The notes under the pieces are model-generated. The model saw nothing but the letters and a program-made list of their open reading frames with translations. It did no database searches and was not told the origin of the DNA. From assembly GCA_900544345.1 (NCBI GenBank), contig UQUR01000007.1, forward strand, positions 42,791 through 106,790: a DNA stretch of 64,000 nucleotides, in the 5' to 3' direction. This document shows positions 25,375 through 34,679 of the stretch, piece after piece (within the stretch, counting starts at the first letter, position 1; the number at the start of each line of letters is the position of its first letter). The position numbers and the translations under genes were made by a program. The stretch comes from an uncultured Sutterella sp. Its GTDB lineage: Bacteria; Pseudomonadota; Gammaproteobacteria; Burkholderiales; Burkholderiaceae_F.

Positions 25375-25397
25375 GGGGCAGCTCTTTGGACTGCCCC
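25375..25397 (+). terminator. Hairpin after the A2 lyase gene
   Basis: Stem GGGGCAG (25375-25381) with CTGCCCC (25391-25397). There is only a weak T-rich stretch afterwards, so it may be a weak or Rho-assisted terminator. Confidence 0.55.
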
Positions 25398-25452
25398 ATA
25401 CGGTCTTTCATTTAAAATTTCATAGTTCTGTCACTTTTGCCCGTGAGTTGTT

Positions 25453-26241
25453 ATGAATTTACTCTCTTCTTTTGTCGAGTCTTTCTTTTTTCAATGTGAT
25501 AACCGTTCCTATTGGATACCTCAGCATTTTGGTTTAAAAGGGGAGTACTTTTTTGCTGAAAGTCCCGAAAAAAAGAAGCGTATTTCTGCGGGTTTGATCT
25601 GTCATCCTGATGTTGAGCCCATAGCAACGGTACTTTACTTTTACGCCGGACTGAGAAATTGGCAGTTCAATTTGCCTCAAGTACTTTATTTATTACTGAG
25701 CGGCTATCAAGTGGCAGTGTTTGACTACGCTGGAGCGGGTGCAAGTGAAGGAGCGCTTAAGCTTGACGGTATAGGAGAAGATGCTCAAATTGTTTTGGAT
25801 TATTTGAAAACTCATCAGAAATACCAAGGGAAAATTCTCATTTTCGCCCAGGGTGTCGGTTGTGATGCAGCTCTGAGGCTTTGTCATGCTAATGCAAGTG
25901 ATGTAGCAGCCATAGTGATGGAAGCTCCTTACCACTCGAGAAAAGGCTGGTTATTGGATCACTGGGGACCGATTGTAGGAGATTTGGCCTCGTGGGCGTT
26001 AAAGACCAATACACTTGAACCCAAAGATATTGTCCCCGAGCTCTCTGTTCCAAGCCTCGTGTTTTTCCCTGAGAGAAATTCGTATTTACCTGAGAAACAA
26101 AAAAAGGCCTTCACGGAACTTTTGAATAATCCTGCAACGGCAATTACTGTCCCTAAAAAAGATTATCTGGCTGTTTTTACAGGAGATCGTAATAAAGAAC
26201 AGGATAGGGCATTAAATTTTTTTGAAAAACACCGGGCCTAA
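25453..26241 (+). CDS. Alpha/beta-hydrolase-fold protein without catalytic serine
   Basis: 262 residues with the pattern of an alpha/beta hydrolase: strand and turn LYFYAGLRNWQ (oxyanion region, about 62-72), VAVFDYAGAGASEG (88-100) and the nucleophile elbow region ILIFAQGVGCDAAL (128-141). The elbow should read G-x-S-x-G but reads A132-Q-G134-V-G, so the nucleophile position is Gly. The protein is therefore probably not a serine hydrolase; it may be a binding protein or a degenerate enzyme. No signal peptide. It follows the lyase block in the same direction after a hairpin. Confidence 0.7.
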   Translation: MNLLSSFVESFFFQCDNRSYWIPQHFGLKGEYFFAESPEKKKRISAGLICHPDVEPIATVLYFYAGLRNWQFNLPQVLYLLLSGYQVAVFDYAGAGASEGALKLDGIGEDAQIVLDYLKTHQKYQGKILIFAQGVGCDAALRLCHANASDVAAIVMEAPYHSRKGWLLDHWGPIVGDLASWALKTNTLEPKDIVPELSVPSLVFFPERNSYLPEKQKKAFTELLNNPATAITVPKKDYLAVFTGDRNKEQDRALNFFEKHRA

Positions 26242-26288
26242 TCATAGAAAGAGCGATTACTTATTTAAAAAGCCTTTCTGTTTAGCCT

Positions 26289-26312
26289 CCCTGAGATAGA
26301 ACACTATCAGGG
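26289..26312. promoter_or_regulatory. Hairpin/dyad upstream of the AspT-like gene
   Basis: GATAG-AACA-CTATC (26295-26308) within an outer stem CCCT/AGGG (26289-26312, two-base bulge). It lies about 110 bases before the transporter start at 26420. Either an operator or an RNA element; not assigned. Confidence 0.35.
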
Positions 26313-26419
26313 AATTCATGGATCGAGATTTTTCAATTCAACGCATACACTTACGCCTGTAAGTTGTTTTACCTATTTTTATTGTTTAACACTCTTTTTT
26401 AGACAAGGAAGCGGGTGCC

Positions 26420-28105
26420 ATGGATTGGTTTTATTCGCTTTTGACCGATACAAGTTCGATTGCTCATACTGCCCTGATTTATACGGCTATTATTACATTA
26501 GGTTTAGCGCTTGGGCGCATTAAGGTCAAAGGAATTTCTTTGGGTGTGATTGGAGTTTTGTTTGTTGGGCTCTTTTTTGCACACTTTGGGGCGAAAGTCG
26601 ATCCGGAAGTTTTGGGTTTTACTCGCGATTTCGGTCTTATTATCTTTATTTTCTTTGTAGGCCTTCAGGTCGGACCGTCGTTTTTCTCATCGTTTAAAAG
26701 TGTCGGTTTGGTTCTCAATGGTTTGATGCTACTGACTGTTTTTACTGGCATTGCTATAACGATTGTTTTATTTTTTGTTTTTCAAGATCAAATTTCCTTA
26801 GCTCAAATCCTGGGTGTCCACTATGGTTCTATTACCTGTACGCCGGGTTTAGGAGCAACAAAAGAAGCTCTTGCGGAAATGGGTTACCACGGAGAAGATA
26901 TCGCCATTGGGTATGCGTGTGCCTATCCTTTAGGTTTAGTGACTATTATTGGGGTTGCTATTCTCTTAAGAGTGCTCTTTCACGTGGATTTGGCCGAAGA
27001 AGACAAACATTGGGAAGATGAAGAAAAAGAAATCAATCAGGCTCCGGTGGTTTTTCACGTCTATATTACAAACCATACGCTTGATGGCTTGACGATTCGT
27101 GAGTGCCGCCGTCGTATTCCCCGTCAGTTTGTTTGTTCTCGCCTTTTGCATAGAGGGGAAATTTCCAGTCCTTTTGCCGATACAGTTTTGCACTATGGGG
27201 ATACCATCCGTATTGTGGCTACTCCTGATCAAAAGATGGATATTGTTGCGGCCTTCGGTAAAGAAGATGAGCGTATTGATCTTGCTACTCAACACTCTCC
27301 GGTTGATCGGCAGCGTGTGATCATAACTCGTGATTCAATGAACGGACGCACGGTGGCAGATCTTGAATTTGCCGATAAGGATGGGGTACACATTACGCGT
27401 ATTTGGCGAGCTGGTATGGAGCTTTTTCCATACGCAAAAATGCACTTACAGGTGGGGGATATCTTACAGTGCGTAGGACCGATTGACGGCATCAAACGTT
27501 TGGCCGGCATCGTCGGCAATCATCCTAAAGTGCTTGAGCAGCCAAATTTGGCAGCTATTTTCTTGGGGATTACCTGTGGCGTGCTCGTGGGTTCTATTCC
27601 TTTGCTGATTCCGGGTATGCCGACGCCGATTAAATTAGGTTTGGCAGGCGGTCCCTTGGTTATCTCAATTTTATTGGGGCGCTTTGGAGCATCGCTGCAT
27701 CTAGCAACCTATACGAGTAATGCAGCTAATTTAGCTGTCCGCGAGATTGGAATTTCACTTTTTTTGGCGAGCGTTGGCCTTACCGCAGGGGGAACTTTTG
27801 TGGAAAGCCTCGTAGCTGGGAATGGCTTGCTTTATGCGGGCATTGGCTTTGCCATTACATTTATTCCTCAGATTCTCACCGGTATCGTCTCTCGGGTGTT
27901 CTTTAAATTGAATTACCACTCCATTCTTGGTTTATTGATTGGAGCGTGTACCAATTCGCCGATTTTGGCATACGCAGCATCTTTGTCTGAAAAAAGCGCA
28001 ACGGCTGTGGCTTATTCCACAGTCTATCCTCTGGCGATGTTCTTGCGTGTAGTCACCGGACAAATTATTTTGGTCTTCATGTGGTCTTATGTTTCTTTGG
28101 TTTAA
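26420..28105 (+). CDS. AspT/YidE-family transporter with two RCK-C domains
   Basis: Membrane protein of 561 residues of the aspartate-alanine exchanger (AAE) family. Five or so membrane helices (about 15-190) with the duplicated membrane domain repeated after residue 385, and a central cytoplasmic part (about 195-375) with two TrkA-C (RCK-C) modules, the layout of YidE/YbjL and AspT. IIFIFFVGLQVGPSFF and VREIGISLFLASVGLTAGG are the paired repeats. The substrate may be aspartate or another dicarboxylate/amino acid; closeness to six fumarase/aspartase-family genes makes that plausible but is not proof. Confidence 0.82.
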   Translation: MDWFYSLLTDTSSIAHTALIYTAIITLGLALGRIKVKGISLGVIGVLFVGLFFAHFGAKVDPEVLGFTRDFGLIIFIFFVGLQVGPSFFSSFKSVGLVLNGLMLLTVFTGIAITIVLFFVFQDQISLAQILGVHYGSITCTPGLGATKEALAEMGYHGEDIAIGYACAYPLGLVTIIGVAILLRVLFHVDLAEEDKHWEDEEKEINQAPVVFHVYITNHTLDGLTIRECRRRIPRQFVCSRLLHRGEISSPFADTVLHYGDTIRIVATPDQKMDIVAAFGKEDERIDLATQHSPVDRQRVIITRDSMNGRTVADLEFADKDGVHITRIWRAGMELFPYAKMHLQVGDILQCVGPIDGIKRLAGIVGNHPKVLEQPNLAAIFLGITCGVLVGSIPLLIPGMPTPIKLGLAGGPLVISILLGRFGASLHLATYTSNAANLAVREIGISLFLASVGLTAGGTFVESLVAGNGLLYAGIGFAITFIPQILTGIVSRVFFKLNYHSILGLLIGACTNSPILAYAASLSEKSATAVAYSTVYPLAMFLRVVTGQIILVFMWSYVSLV

Positions 28106-28107
28106 TA

Positions 28108-28157
28108 AACGCTCTAACGAAATGATTGATTTCTGATAAATAAAAAGAGCGTTTTTT
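28108..28157 (+). terminator. Intrinsic terminator after the AspT-like gene
   Basis: AACGCTCT (28108-28115) pairs with AGAGCGTT (28146-28153), with a T run to 28157. The loop is long and A/T-rich. Confidence 0.65.
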
Positions 28158-28185
28158 GAGATTAAGATTAAAAAAGAGGTGCCCC

Positions 28186-28941
28186 ATGAAAATTTCAATG
28201 GTCTATTTTAGTGCAGCGGGTCACACCTTAAAGGTTATCCGACACATTGCTGAACAAATGGGTGGAGTTGATCGCTTAGTAGACTTATCCGATCCCTTTC
28301 TTAAAGAAACTACTTTCCGTAAAAATGAGCGGGTTATTGTAGCTTGTCCCGTATATGGAGGCCGCATTCCGGGTCTTGTTTTTGAACGAATGCAAAAAGT
28401 AAGTTTTGACTCTACGCTTGCTATCACGCTTGTGACTTACGGCAATAGAGCGTATGAAGATGCACTTTTAGAGCTCAATGATGTGGTTTTAGCCAGAGGC
28501 GCCATCCCTGTTGCAAGCGCAGCTGTTGTAACCCAGCACTCTATGGTTCCTTCTGTGGCAGCGAATCGTCCGACTGAGGTGGATTATCAAAATTTGTCGG
28601 TTTTTGCTCGTTTTGCTTTGCAAAAATTTGAAGATGTGCACCCTGTACCGGTTCAAGTGCCAGGCAATCGCCCCTACAGGGACTGGAACAAAATGCCTGT
28701 GACACCGATCGTAAGCAATCAATGCGTGAAATGTGGACTGTGTATTCAACGTTGCCCGACCTTAGCCATTTGGATTACCGATCCCAAGAAAACAGATCCT
28801 TCCAAATGTATTTTGTGTATGCGTTGTGTGTCTCTATGTCCGCAAGGGGCAAGGAGTTTACCGGTTCAGGCTCAGGAAGCTATAGAGAAAAAACTCGCTC
28901 CTGTGTCTAAATTAGTCCGCGAGAACGAGTTTTTCTTTTAA
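28186..28941 (+). CDS. EFR1-type flavodoxin/ferredoxin fusion
   Basis: 251 residues from ATG 28186, with AAGAGGTG upstream. N-terminal flavodoxin-like domain starting MKISMVYFSAAGHTLKVI, where the usual S-T-G-N-T phosphate loop is S-A-A-G-H-T. C-terminal domain with two 4Fe-4S motifs: CVKCGLCIQRCP and CILCMRCVSLCP. The domain order matches EFR1-family ferrodoxins found in many anaerobes. The partner enzyme is unknown; it would move electrons between FMN and iron-sulfur centres in the cytoplasm. Convergent with phnX. Confidence 0.85.
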   Translation: MKISMVYFSAAGHTLKVIRHIAEQMGGVDRLVDLSDPFLKETTFRKNERVIVACPVYGGRIPGLVFERMQKVSFDSTLAITLVTYGNRAYEDALLELNDVVLARGAIPVASAAVVTQHSMVPSVAANRPTEVDYQNLSVFARFALQKFEDVHPVPVQVPGNRPYRDWNKMPVTPIVSNQCVKCGLCIQRCPTLAIWITDPKKTDPSKCILCMRCVSLCPQGARSLPVQAQEAIEKKLAPVSKLVRENEFFF

Positions 28942-28954
28942 AACAATCTGAAAT

Positions 28955-29749
28955 CTAGGCTCTTTCTCCCTTTTCGATTGCTTCGATTAAGCCAGGTAGT
29001 TCGCCCATGGTGTCAATCACAAAATCGGCACCATTGGCAAAGAATGTTTCACGAGCTTTTTTGCGAAGGGCGAAGCGATCCATGTCGGAAAGCTTATCCC
29101 AAGAGGCTTTATCCAAGCCGATAATCGAACTGCCTTCAACAACACCGACAGCGATCAAACCGGCGTTTTTACCTTCTCGCATATCTGAAACAGTATCTCC
29201 CACTTTGACAATACGACGGACATCCTGCAGACCGAGACGTCGCATATTTTCAAACACCATATAAGGCCATGGACGACCGAAACCGTTTGTATCGTCAGCA
29301 GTGACAACCATGTCGGGTCGATAACCAGATTTGCTAGCCTCTTGAGTAACAACTTCCATCATTGAGGCTGTAAATCCGGTGGTGGAACCGATTTTTATAC
29401 CCTTTTCGCGCAAAGAGGCTACGGTTTCAAGAACTTGAGGTTTAAGATCGCAGTGTTGAGGTAACACAGCCATTAAAGCCGGTTCAAAATCTGCATAAAG
29501 AGCTTCTACGTCGTCAGCATTAGGAGCACGGTTGTAGTGTTCTCGCCAAGCCTTTTCAATTCGGGGCATACGAAGCATTGTTCGGATGTGATCGCGTTTG
29601 AGCAAGCCCATCGGAGCACGCGTTTCTTCATCTGTAACTTCTACACCGGCGCGGCGAAAAGCCTCCATAAAGGCGCTTACTGGGCTCGTAGAGCCGAAAT
29701 CCACTATTGTACCAGCCCAGTCAAAAATAACGGCTTCAATCTTAGGCAT
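28955..29749 (-). CDS. phnX: Phosphonoacetaldehyde hydrolase
   Basis: HAD-family phosphonatase, 264 residues. It cleaves the C-P bond of phosphonoacetaldehyde to acetaldehyde and phosphate. The nucleophile Asp10 lies in AVIFDWAGTIVD, with the Trp-Ala of phosphonatases, and the Schiff-base Lys51 in MGLLKRDHIR. Later motifs GSTTGFT and VKVGDTVSDMREG are present. It overlaps phnW by 8 bases and completes the PhnW-PhnX pathway for 2-aminoethylphosphonate. It is the last gene of the phn operon. Confidence 0.95.
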   Translation of the reverse strand: MPKIEAVIFDWAGTIVDFGSTSPVSAFMEAFRRAGVEVTDEETRAPMGLLKRDHIRTMLRMPRIEKAWREHYNRAPNADDVEALYADFEPALMAVLPQHCDLKPQVLETVASLREKGIKIGSTTGFTASMMEVVTQEASKSGYRPDMVVTADDTNGFGRPWPYMVFENMRRLGLQDVRRIVKVGDTVSDMREGKNAGLIAVGVVEGSSIIGLDKASWDKLSDMDRFALRKKARETFFANGADFVIDTMGELPGLIEAIEKGERA

Positions 29750-30860
29750 GATTTTCCTCGTTTAAATAGTCTTTAAAAATGGCGAGCACACGTTCGACGT
29801 CTTCTTCATAAATTTCACCGATGTTACCCAAGCGGAACGTATCTCGTTCGGTGAGTTTGCCCGGATAAATGACATAGCCGTGAGTCTTTAAATAGTCGTA
29901 CATACCGGCAAAAGTGAAGTTGGCATTTTGCGGATAAAAGAACGTTGTGATGATAGGACCTTGATGAGATGCATCGATATAGGCCTCAAAGCCGAGTTCT
30001 TTCATACCATCTCTGAGCATTTGGTTGCACTTGGCGTAACGGGCATTACGCACAGCAATTCCGCCTTCTTCTTTTAATTCTGAGATGGCTCGATGAAATG
30101 CTGCAACAACGTGTGTGGGAGAAGTGAATCGCCACTTACCGCCGTCCTTTTCCATGACTCGCCATTGATCATAAAGATCGAGCGACAAAGAACGAGCATT
30201 GCCTTTACTAGCTTGAAGTTTTTCGATGCGGGCAATTATGAAGGAGAAACCAGGAACGCCTTGAATACATTTATTGGCAGAGGAAACAAGAAAGTCGATA
30301 CCGATTTTCGGAACATTGATATCAACACCGCCAAAAGAGCTCATGGCATCAACAATAAAGGTTTTGCCTGCAGCTTTTACTACGGTACCAATGGCAGCAA
30401 TGTCATTCAAAATACCTGTAGTGGTTTCACTATGAACCATCGCTACCATAGTGACATCAGGATTGACTTTGAGAAATTCTTCAACTTCCTTGGCATCGGG
30501 GATGCTGTCCCAGGCAAAGTCCAAGCGTTTGAAATGGATACGGTGGTAAGTTAGAATTTGGCACATACGTTCTGTGTATGCACCGTTTACAAGAACCAGT
30601 ACACAATCGTTTTCCCCCGGAATGGAAGACAAAACAGATTCCACGCCGAAAGTACCGCTGCCTTGCATCAAAACAGTGGTGTAATCCTTAGGATCAGCGT
30701 GAGCCAGTTCCAGCAAAGAAGAGCGAACTTCCTGCGTCATGTCTTTATAGTCTTTATCCCAAGTGCAACGGTCAACAAGCATTTCGGTTCGAACCGTCAA
30801 AGAAGTAGTCAAAGGACCGGGAGTCAGCAATTTGTAGGTATTAGGATCTTGCATAGTCAT
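29742..30860 (-). CDS. phnW: 2-aminoethylphosphonate-pyruvate aminotransferase
   Basis: PLP enzyme, 372 residues, that transfers the amino group of 2-aminoethylphosphonate to pyruvate to give phosphonoacetaldehyde and alanine. It starts with the family pattern KLLTPGPLTTS and MLVDRCTWDKDYK. The PLP lysine is Lys197 in SSANKCIQGVPGFSF. Normal length. Translation is probably coupled to phnX by the overlap. A GC-rich hairpin separates it from phnS upstream. Confidence 0.96.
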   Translation of the reverse strand: MTMQDPNTYKLLTPGPLTTSLTVRTEMLVDRCTWDKDYKDMTQEVRSSLLELAHADPKDYTTVLMQGSGTFGVESVLSSIPGENDCVLVLVNGAYTERMCQILTYHRIHFKRLDFAWDSIPDAKEVEEFLKVNPDVTMVAMVHSETTTGILNDIAAIGTVVKAAGKTFIVDAMSSFGGVDINVPKIGIDFLVSSANKCIQGVPGFSFIIARIEKLQASKGNARSLSLDLYDQWRVMEKDGGKWRFTSPTHVVAAFHRAISELKEEGGIAVRNARYAKCNQMLRDGMKELGFEAYIDASHQGPIITTFFYPQNANFTFAGMYDYLKTHGYVIYPGKLTERDTFRLGNIGEIYEEDVERVLAIFKDYLNEENHA

Positions 30861-30879
30861 TTTGGTTTAAAAAAGTATT

Positions 30880-30904
30880 GCGGGACGACCGTCATTCGTC
30901 CCGC
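30880..30904 (-). terminator. Attenuator-like hairpin between phnS and phnW
   Basis: Perfect stem GCGGGACGA (30880-30888) with TCGTCCCGC (30896-30904). On the minus strand it is followed by AATAC and then six T. It could partly stop transcription after phnS or protect the transport mRNA from decay. Confidence 0.6.
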
Positions 30905-30926
30905 GGTCAATCTAATTAACGAGAAA

Positions 30927-31946
30927 TTACTTGTTTTGGCCTTTAACCAATTTTTGGTGAGCGGCCAACAATTCAACCGTCAAAGGTTCTTTGTAAAGCT
31001 GAGGATTGGCGGGTTTGTTTTCAGCAGAAACCGTTTCGCCCTTGTACAAAGCAACCGGGTAGTACTTCAACAATTCAGCGCGACCGTGCATGATGATTGT
31101 TTCGGCCATCTTTTGAGCGTTGGGATTGGTCTTATCACCCTTGTCAACAACTGCGACAGCTTCTTGAAGCTGGAAGTTACCTTCGGTGGGATCAATGTAA
31201 TCAATGGGTAAGCCCTTGGCTTTATCGGCCACAGCTTGGTGACGAAGACCAAAACCGACAGCCACTTCACCGGCACGAAGCTTCTTCAAAGGAGCAGAAC
31301 CGGATTTTTCCAAGTGAGCGCCTGCGTTCTTTTCAATAGCAGCGATGGTCTTGGCTCCTTGTTCTTCACCTTCGGCAGAAAGCACTGCCTGAGTCATTAA
31401 CCAGGAAGTTGAAGAACCCATGATGTCGGGCACAGAAATGTGGCCTGCATATTCGGGCTTAGCTAAATCAGCGATGGCTTTCGGAGCGGGCAAACCGGAA
31501 GACTTTAAAACTTCTGTGTTCACAAACAAAGCACCGGTGTTACCTAAAATCGGAGCGTAGTAAGACGGAGTCGGGTTAATCGTGTCAACCTTAAACTTTA
31601 AGTCTTGGAACATCGTATTTTTAGCCTGGAAGCTGTCCAGATAGTAGGTGCTGATCGTAACCAGGTCAGCTTCGATATTTTTACCTTCGGCAGCAATCTT
31701 GCCTCCCAATTCGGACGTACCGAACGATTGCATCAGGTAAGCGCCCTTAAAGCCGTTGTTATCCAACGCATTTTTCATTGCTTGTTGAGCTTCCTCATCG
31801 GCGTTGGTGTAGATCACCACTTGTTTAGCCGGTTCAGAAGTAGCGGCCGTCTTCTTGGTTTCCGGTGAGCCGTTATCGCTGCAGGCCGTTAAGCCCAAGA
31901 CAGCGGCGGTCAAAACCGAGAGGGAAAGAGCAGAGATGCGTTTCAT
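30927..31946 (-). CDS. phnS: 2-aminoethylphosphonate ABC transporter, binding lipoprotein
   Basis: Periplasmic binding protein, 339 residues, with lipoprotein signal peptide and lipobox LTAC (Cys22). The mature part has the iron(III)/AEP-type fold with VVIYTNADEEAQQAMKNAL near the start and GSSTSWLMTQAVLS in the middle. The call to 2-aminoethylphosphonate rests on its operon with phnW, phnX and a PhnU-type fused permease; the protein family also includes ferric and thiamine binders. It is anchored to the inner membrane as a lipoprotein. Confidence 0.88.
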   Translation of the reverse strand: MKRISALSLSVLTAAVLGLTACSDNGSPETKKTAATSEPAKQVVIYTNADEEAQQAMKNALDNNGFKGAYLMQSFGTSELGGKIAAEGKNIEADLVTISTYYLDSFQAKNTMFQDLKFKVDTINPTPSYYAPILGNTGALFVNTEVLKSSGLPAPKAIADLAKPEYAGHISVPDIMGSSTSWLMTQAVLSAEGEEQGAKTIAAIEKNAGAHLEKSGSAPLKKLRAGEVAVGFGLRHQAVADKAKGLPIDYIDPTEGNFQLQEAVAVVDKGDKTNPNAQKMAETIIMHGRAELLKYYPVALYKGETVSAENKPANPQLYKEPLTVELLAAHQKLVKGQNK

Positions 31947-31964
31947 ACAGTTAACTCCTTGATA

Positions 31965-33680
31965 CTAGATCGATTGGCTCGCTTTTCGAGCCGTGAGGGA
32001 TTGCAAAAAGTGATTCAACTTGGTCAATAAACCCTGACCATTGTTGTTTTGAGCGTAGTTGCTAAGTCCATCGAAAATGAGCTTGGCAGCCACGTTAGTA
32101 AGAAATACGAGTAGTGACAGAACAAAGATTTCTTCAAATTTTTCAAAGTATTGAAGTTCTTTGATCTTGGTAGTCAAAAGCATCGTTCTGGCGCCCGTGA
32201 GGAACACCACTGCGCTGATCGTAACCATGGCGCTCACGAAGAAGTATTGGAACATCTGCAAAAGTGTCGGCAGAGAGTTCGGTACGATAACGCGCGATAC
32301 GGTCTTAATCCAAGTATCACCCATAAGTGCACCGGTTGTTTCCCAACCTGCATTCATCTTCGAAAGTGCAGATGTTGCCATCATGTAAGGCGTGGTAAAG
32401 AAGTGCACGAGGTTAGCCAGAACCAAAATCGTGAATGTATTGACAAGGGGCGTGCCGCTCATCGCAAAGAGAAATCCGATACCGAGCACCATACCGGGGA
32501 CGGTGTTGGTGATCATGGCAAAGGAGTCCATCGTTGTCTGGCACCAGGCAGACAATTGTGAACGGGCCTTTACGAGTGCAGCGGCGTAGCAGAAAATCGT
32601 ACCGACGGCAGCCGAGACAAGAGCTACGCCGATAGAGTGTTCGTAGACTTGCCAGATGGAGCTGTCACTGATAATGCGGGTGATCACGTCCAATGTGAAG
32701 TAGGGCTGATAGGGCCATTGCTTAACAAAGGGCACGACAAACATCACAACAAAGACTGAAAGTAAGGCAAGGGAAATCAACCCGTAGTACACGAGGTAGA
32801 GGGCGTCTCTCAAAGGATTGACAGAGACTTCTGCCTTGGAAATCTTGTTGTAGCGGAAATTGAAGCGATCGACCCAGCGCAGCATGACTACAGAGGCTAC
32901 GGAGGGAACGAGCATGGCCATAGCAATCACAGCACCTTCACCGAAATTGGGGATCGCACCCATCATTGTGGTGTAGAGCTGAGTAGCAATCACCTCATAC
33001 TCACCGGCAATTGAAACCGGGATACCGAAGTCGGTAAACGAGAGGAAAAAGCTCAAAATAAAGGCAGACAATAAAGAGCCCACAACAGGACGGACCGCAG
33101 TCATATAGAAAGTCTGTGTGGGGCTGTCGCCCATGAGTTTGGAGACCGTGATGAAGTTGCGGTCAACGTAAAAAAAGGCGTTATAAAGAATCAGGAACGC
33201 AGGCGGCAGCGTGTAAATGACGTCAGCAATCAATAATCCCCAGAAGCCGTAAATTGAAAAGGGCGGCGGAGCGATGAGTTGGCTCACTAAACCCAAACGG
33301 CCGAAAGAATAAATGACCGCAAAGCCATAAGTAATGGAGGGCAAAAACAGCGGCAACAATACAATGATTTGAATAACCTTTTTTACGCCCGGGCGAATAC
33401 GGGAGAAGTGCAGCCCGTAGGCACAGAAAAAAGCCATAATGGTAGCAATGGCAGCAGAAATGCCTGAGACGGTGAAGCTGTTGCCTAATGCAGTCCAAAA
33501 GCTTTGTTGACTCAGCAGTGATGAGTAGTTACTCAGTCCTAATCCGCCGTCTTTTGTTAGGACAGATTGAAAAAGCACACAGCCAAGCGGGTAGAGCAAA
33601 ATGGCTGCCAATGTCAACGTAATTAGAATGTAAAGAACTTTAAGTTCCTTTTGCCCTTTACCGAACAGAGCGTTCAACAT
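31965..33680 (-). CDS. 2-aminoethylphosphonate ABC transporter, fused permease
   Basis: 571-residue membrane protein with two permease domains in one chain, each with its own binding-protein-dependent transport motif: first half about 60-265, second half about 345-555. Around twelve membrane segments. One fused permease instead of separate PhnU and PhnV is usual for the PhnU2-type AEP transporters of betaproteobacteria. It stands between the ATPase and the binding protein in the operon. Confidence 0.9.
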   Translation of the reverse strand: MLNALFGKGQKELKVLYILITLTLAAILLYPLGCVLFQSVLTKDGGLGLSNYSSLLSQQSFWTALGNSFTVSGISAAIATIMAFFCAYGLHFSRIRPGVKKVIQIIVLLPLFLPSITYGFAVIYSFGRLGLVSQLIAPPPFSIYGFWGLLIADVIYTLPPAFLILYNAFFYVDRNFITVSKLMGDSPTQTFYMTAVRPVVGSLLSAFILSFFLSFTDFGIPVSIAGEYEVIATQLYTTMMGAIPNFGEGAVIAMAMLVPSVASVVMLRWVDRFNFRYNKISKAEVSVNPLRDALYLVYYGLISLALLSVFVVMFVVPFVKQWPYQPYFTLDVITRIISDSSIWQVYEHSIGVALVSAAVGTIFCYAAALVKARSQLSAWCQTTMDSFAMITNTVPGMVLGIGFLFAMSGTPLVNTFTILVLANLVHFFTTPYMMATSALSKMNAGWETTGALMGDTWIKTVSRVIVPNSLPTLLQMFQYFFVSAMVTISAVVFLTGARTMLLTTKIKELQYFEKFEEIFVLSLLVFLTNVAAKLIFDGLSNYAQNNNGQGLLTKLNHFLQSLTARKASQSI

Positions 33681-33694
33681 CGAAGGACTCCTCT

Positions 33695-34516
33695 TTAGGC
33701 TACGGCCTGACCGAACTCTTGAAAGGGTTGTGGCTTAGCAATGCGAGATGATGCTGGGGTTGTCTGGGGCAGGCTTTCACTGAAAAGCTTCAAAATGTTG
33801 GTGCGCTTGATGTTGAGCTGCGACAAAATGAACTGACGAATGAAATCGTTTGCCGGATTGCTGATAATCGTTTGGGGATCAGCAAATTGAGCGATTTTGC
33901 CTTCATTAATAATGAGCACACGGTCAGAGAGCGTGAGCGCTTCTTCAGGATCGTGCGTCACAATGAGGGTCGTGAGCTTATATTGGCGAGCGACCGTACG
34001 GATGCGCTCTTTAATCGATTCTTTGATGATACCGTCCAAAGCAGAAAGCGGTTCGTCCAGCAGCAAAAGACGGGGCTTGAGGACCAACGTGCGGGCAATA
34101 GCCACGCGCTGCTTTTGACCGCCCGAGAGTTCATCGATTCGTTGTTCAAGATGCTTTCTCAAACCAAGCAGATCGATGAGTTCCTCAACTTCTTTAGGCG
34201 TTGAGGCATTGGGGTTGTTTCTTAAACCGTAGAGGATATTTTCACGGGCATTTAAATTTGGGAAAAGGGCGAAGTCCTGGAACACAATATTAAATCCGCG
34301 ATCCTTCATAGAAACGTGGCTTAAATCTTCACCATCCAAAACCAATTGACCTTCAGTTAAATCGGTAAGACCTAAAATCAGATTCAATAAAGTTGTCTTA
34401 CCGCAGCCGGACGGACCCAAAATGGAGACAATCTCTCCCTTATTAATATTCAAAGAAATATCGGAGAGAATTTGACGATCTCCGAAACGTTTTGAAATAT
34501 GACGCAATTCGAGCAT
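33695..34516 (-). CDS. phnT: 2-aminoethylphosphonate ABC transporter, ATP-binding protein
   Basis: ABC ATPase, 273 residues from the ATG at 34516, which has AGGAGT nine bases upstream; an ATG 11 codons earlier is less likely. Walker A LGPSGCGKTTLL, Q-loop, signature LSGGQKQRVAIARTL and Walker B RLLLLDEPLSALD are complete. A short C-terminal tail replaces the TOBE domain of longer transporters. First gene of the phn operon, with candidate Pho boxes upstream. Gene order is phnT, permease, phnS, phnW, phnX. Confidence 0.9.
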   Translation of the reverse strand: MLELRHISKRFGDRQILSDISLNINKGEIVSILGPSGCGKTTLLNLILGLTDLTEGQLVLDGEDLSHVSMKDRGFNIVFQDFALFPNLNARENILYGLRNNPNASTPKEVEELIDLLGLRKHLEQRIDELSGGQKQRVAIARTLVLKPRLLLLDEPLSALDGIIKESIKERIRTVARQYKLTTLIVTHDPEEALTLSDRVLIINEGKIAQFADPQTIISNPANDFIRQFILSQLNIKRTNILKLFSESLPQTTPASSRIAKPQPFQEFGQAVA

Positions 34517-34594
34517 GAATACTGGACTCCTATCAATAATGGGTGACATTATTGATGGGACTTGTGAAGGGATTTAGACAGTTCGGTGAAGATT

Positions 34595-34614
34595 GTGTGA
34601 CAAAAATATGACTC
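34595..34614 (-). promoter_or_regulatory. Candidate Pho box of the phn operon
   Basis: On the minus strand the sequence is GA-GTCAT-ATTT-TT-GTCAC-AC, with two GTCAT/GTCAC repeats spaced 11 bases apart, very close to the E. coli PhoB consensus (CTGTCAT-A-rich-CTGTCAC). It points toward phnT, about 79 bases from its ATG. Confidence 0.75.
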
Positions 34615-34679
34615 GAAAACTGAAGGAAATTAAAAAGACTTTAAAAACAATAAGATAAAACTTATCTGAAAGTTTAACT

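Noticed and set aside
30558..31211. 217-residue plus-strand frame opposite phnW and phnS
   Set aside because: It spans two genes and the hairpin between them; the sense genes have clear family motifs.
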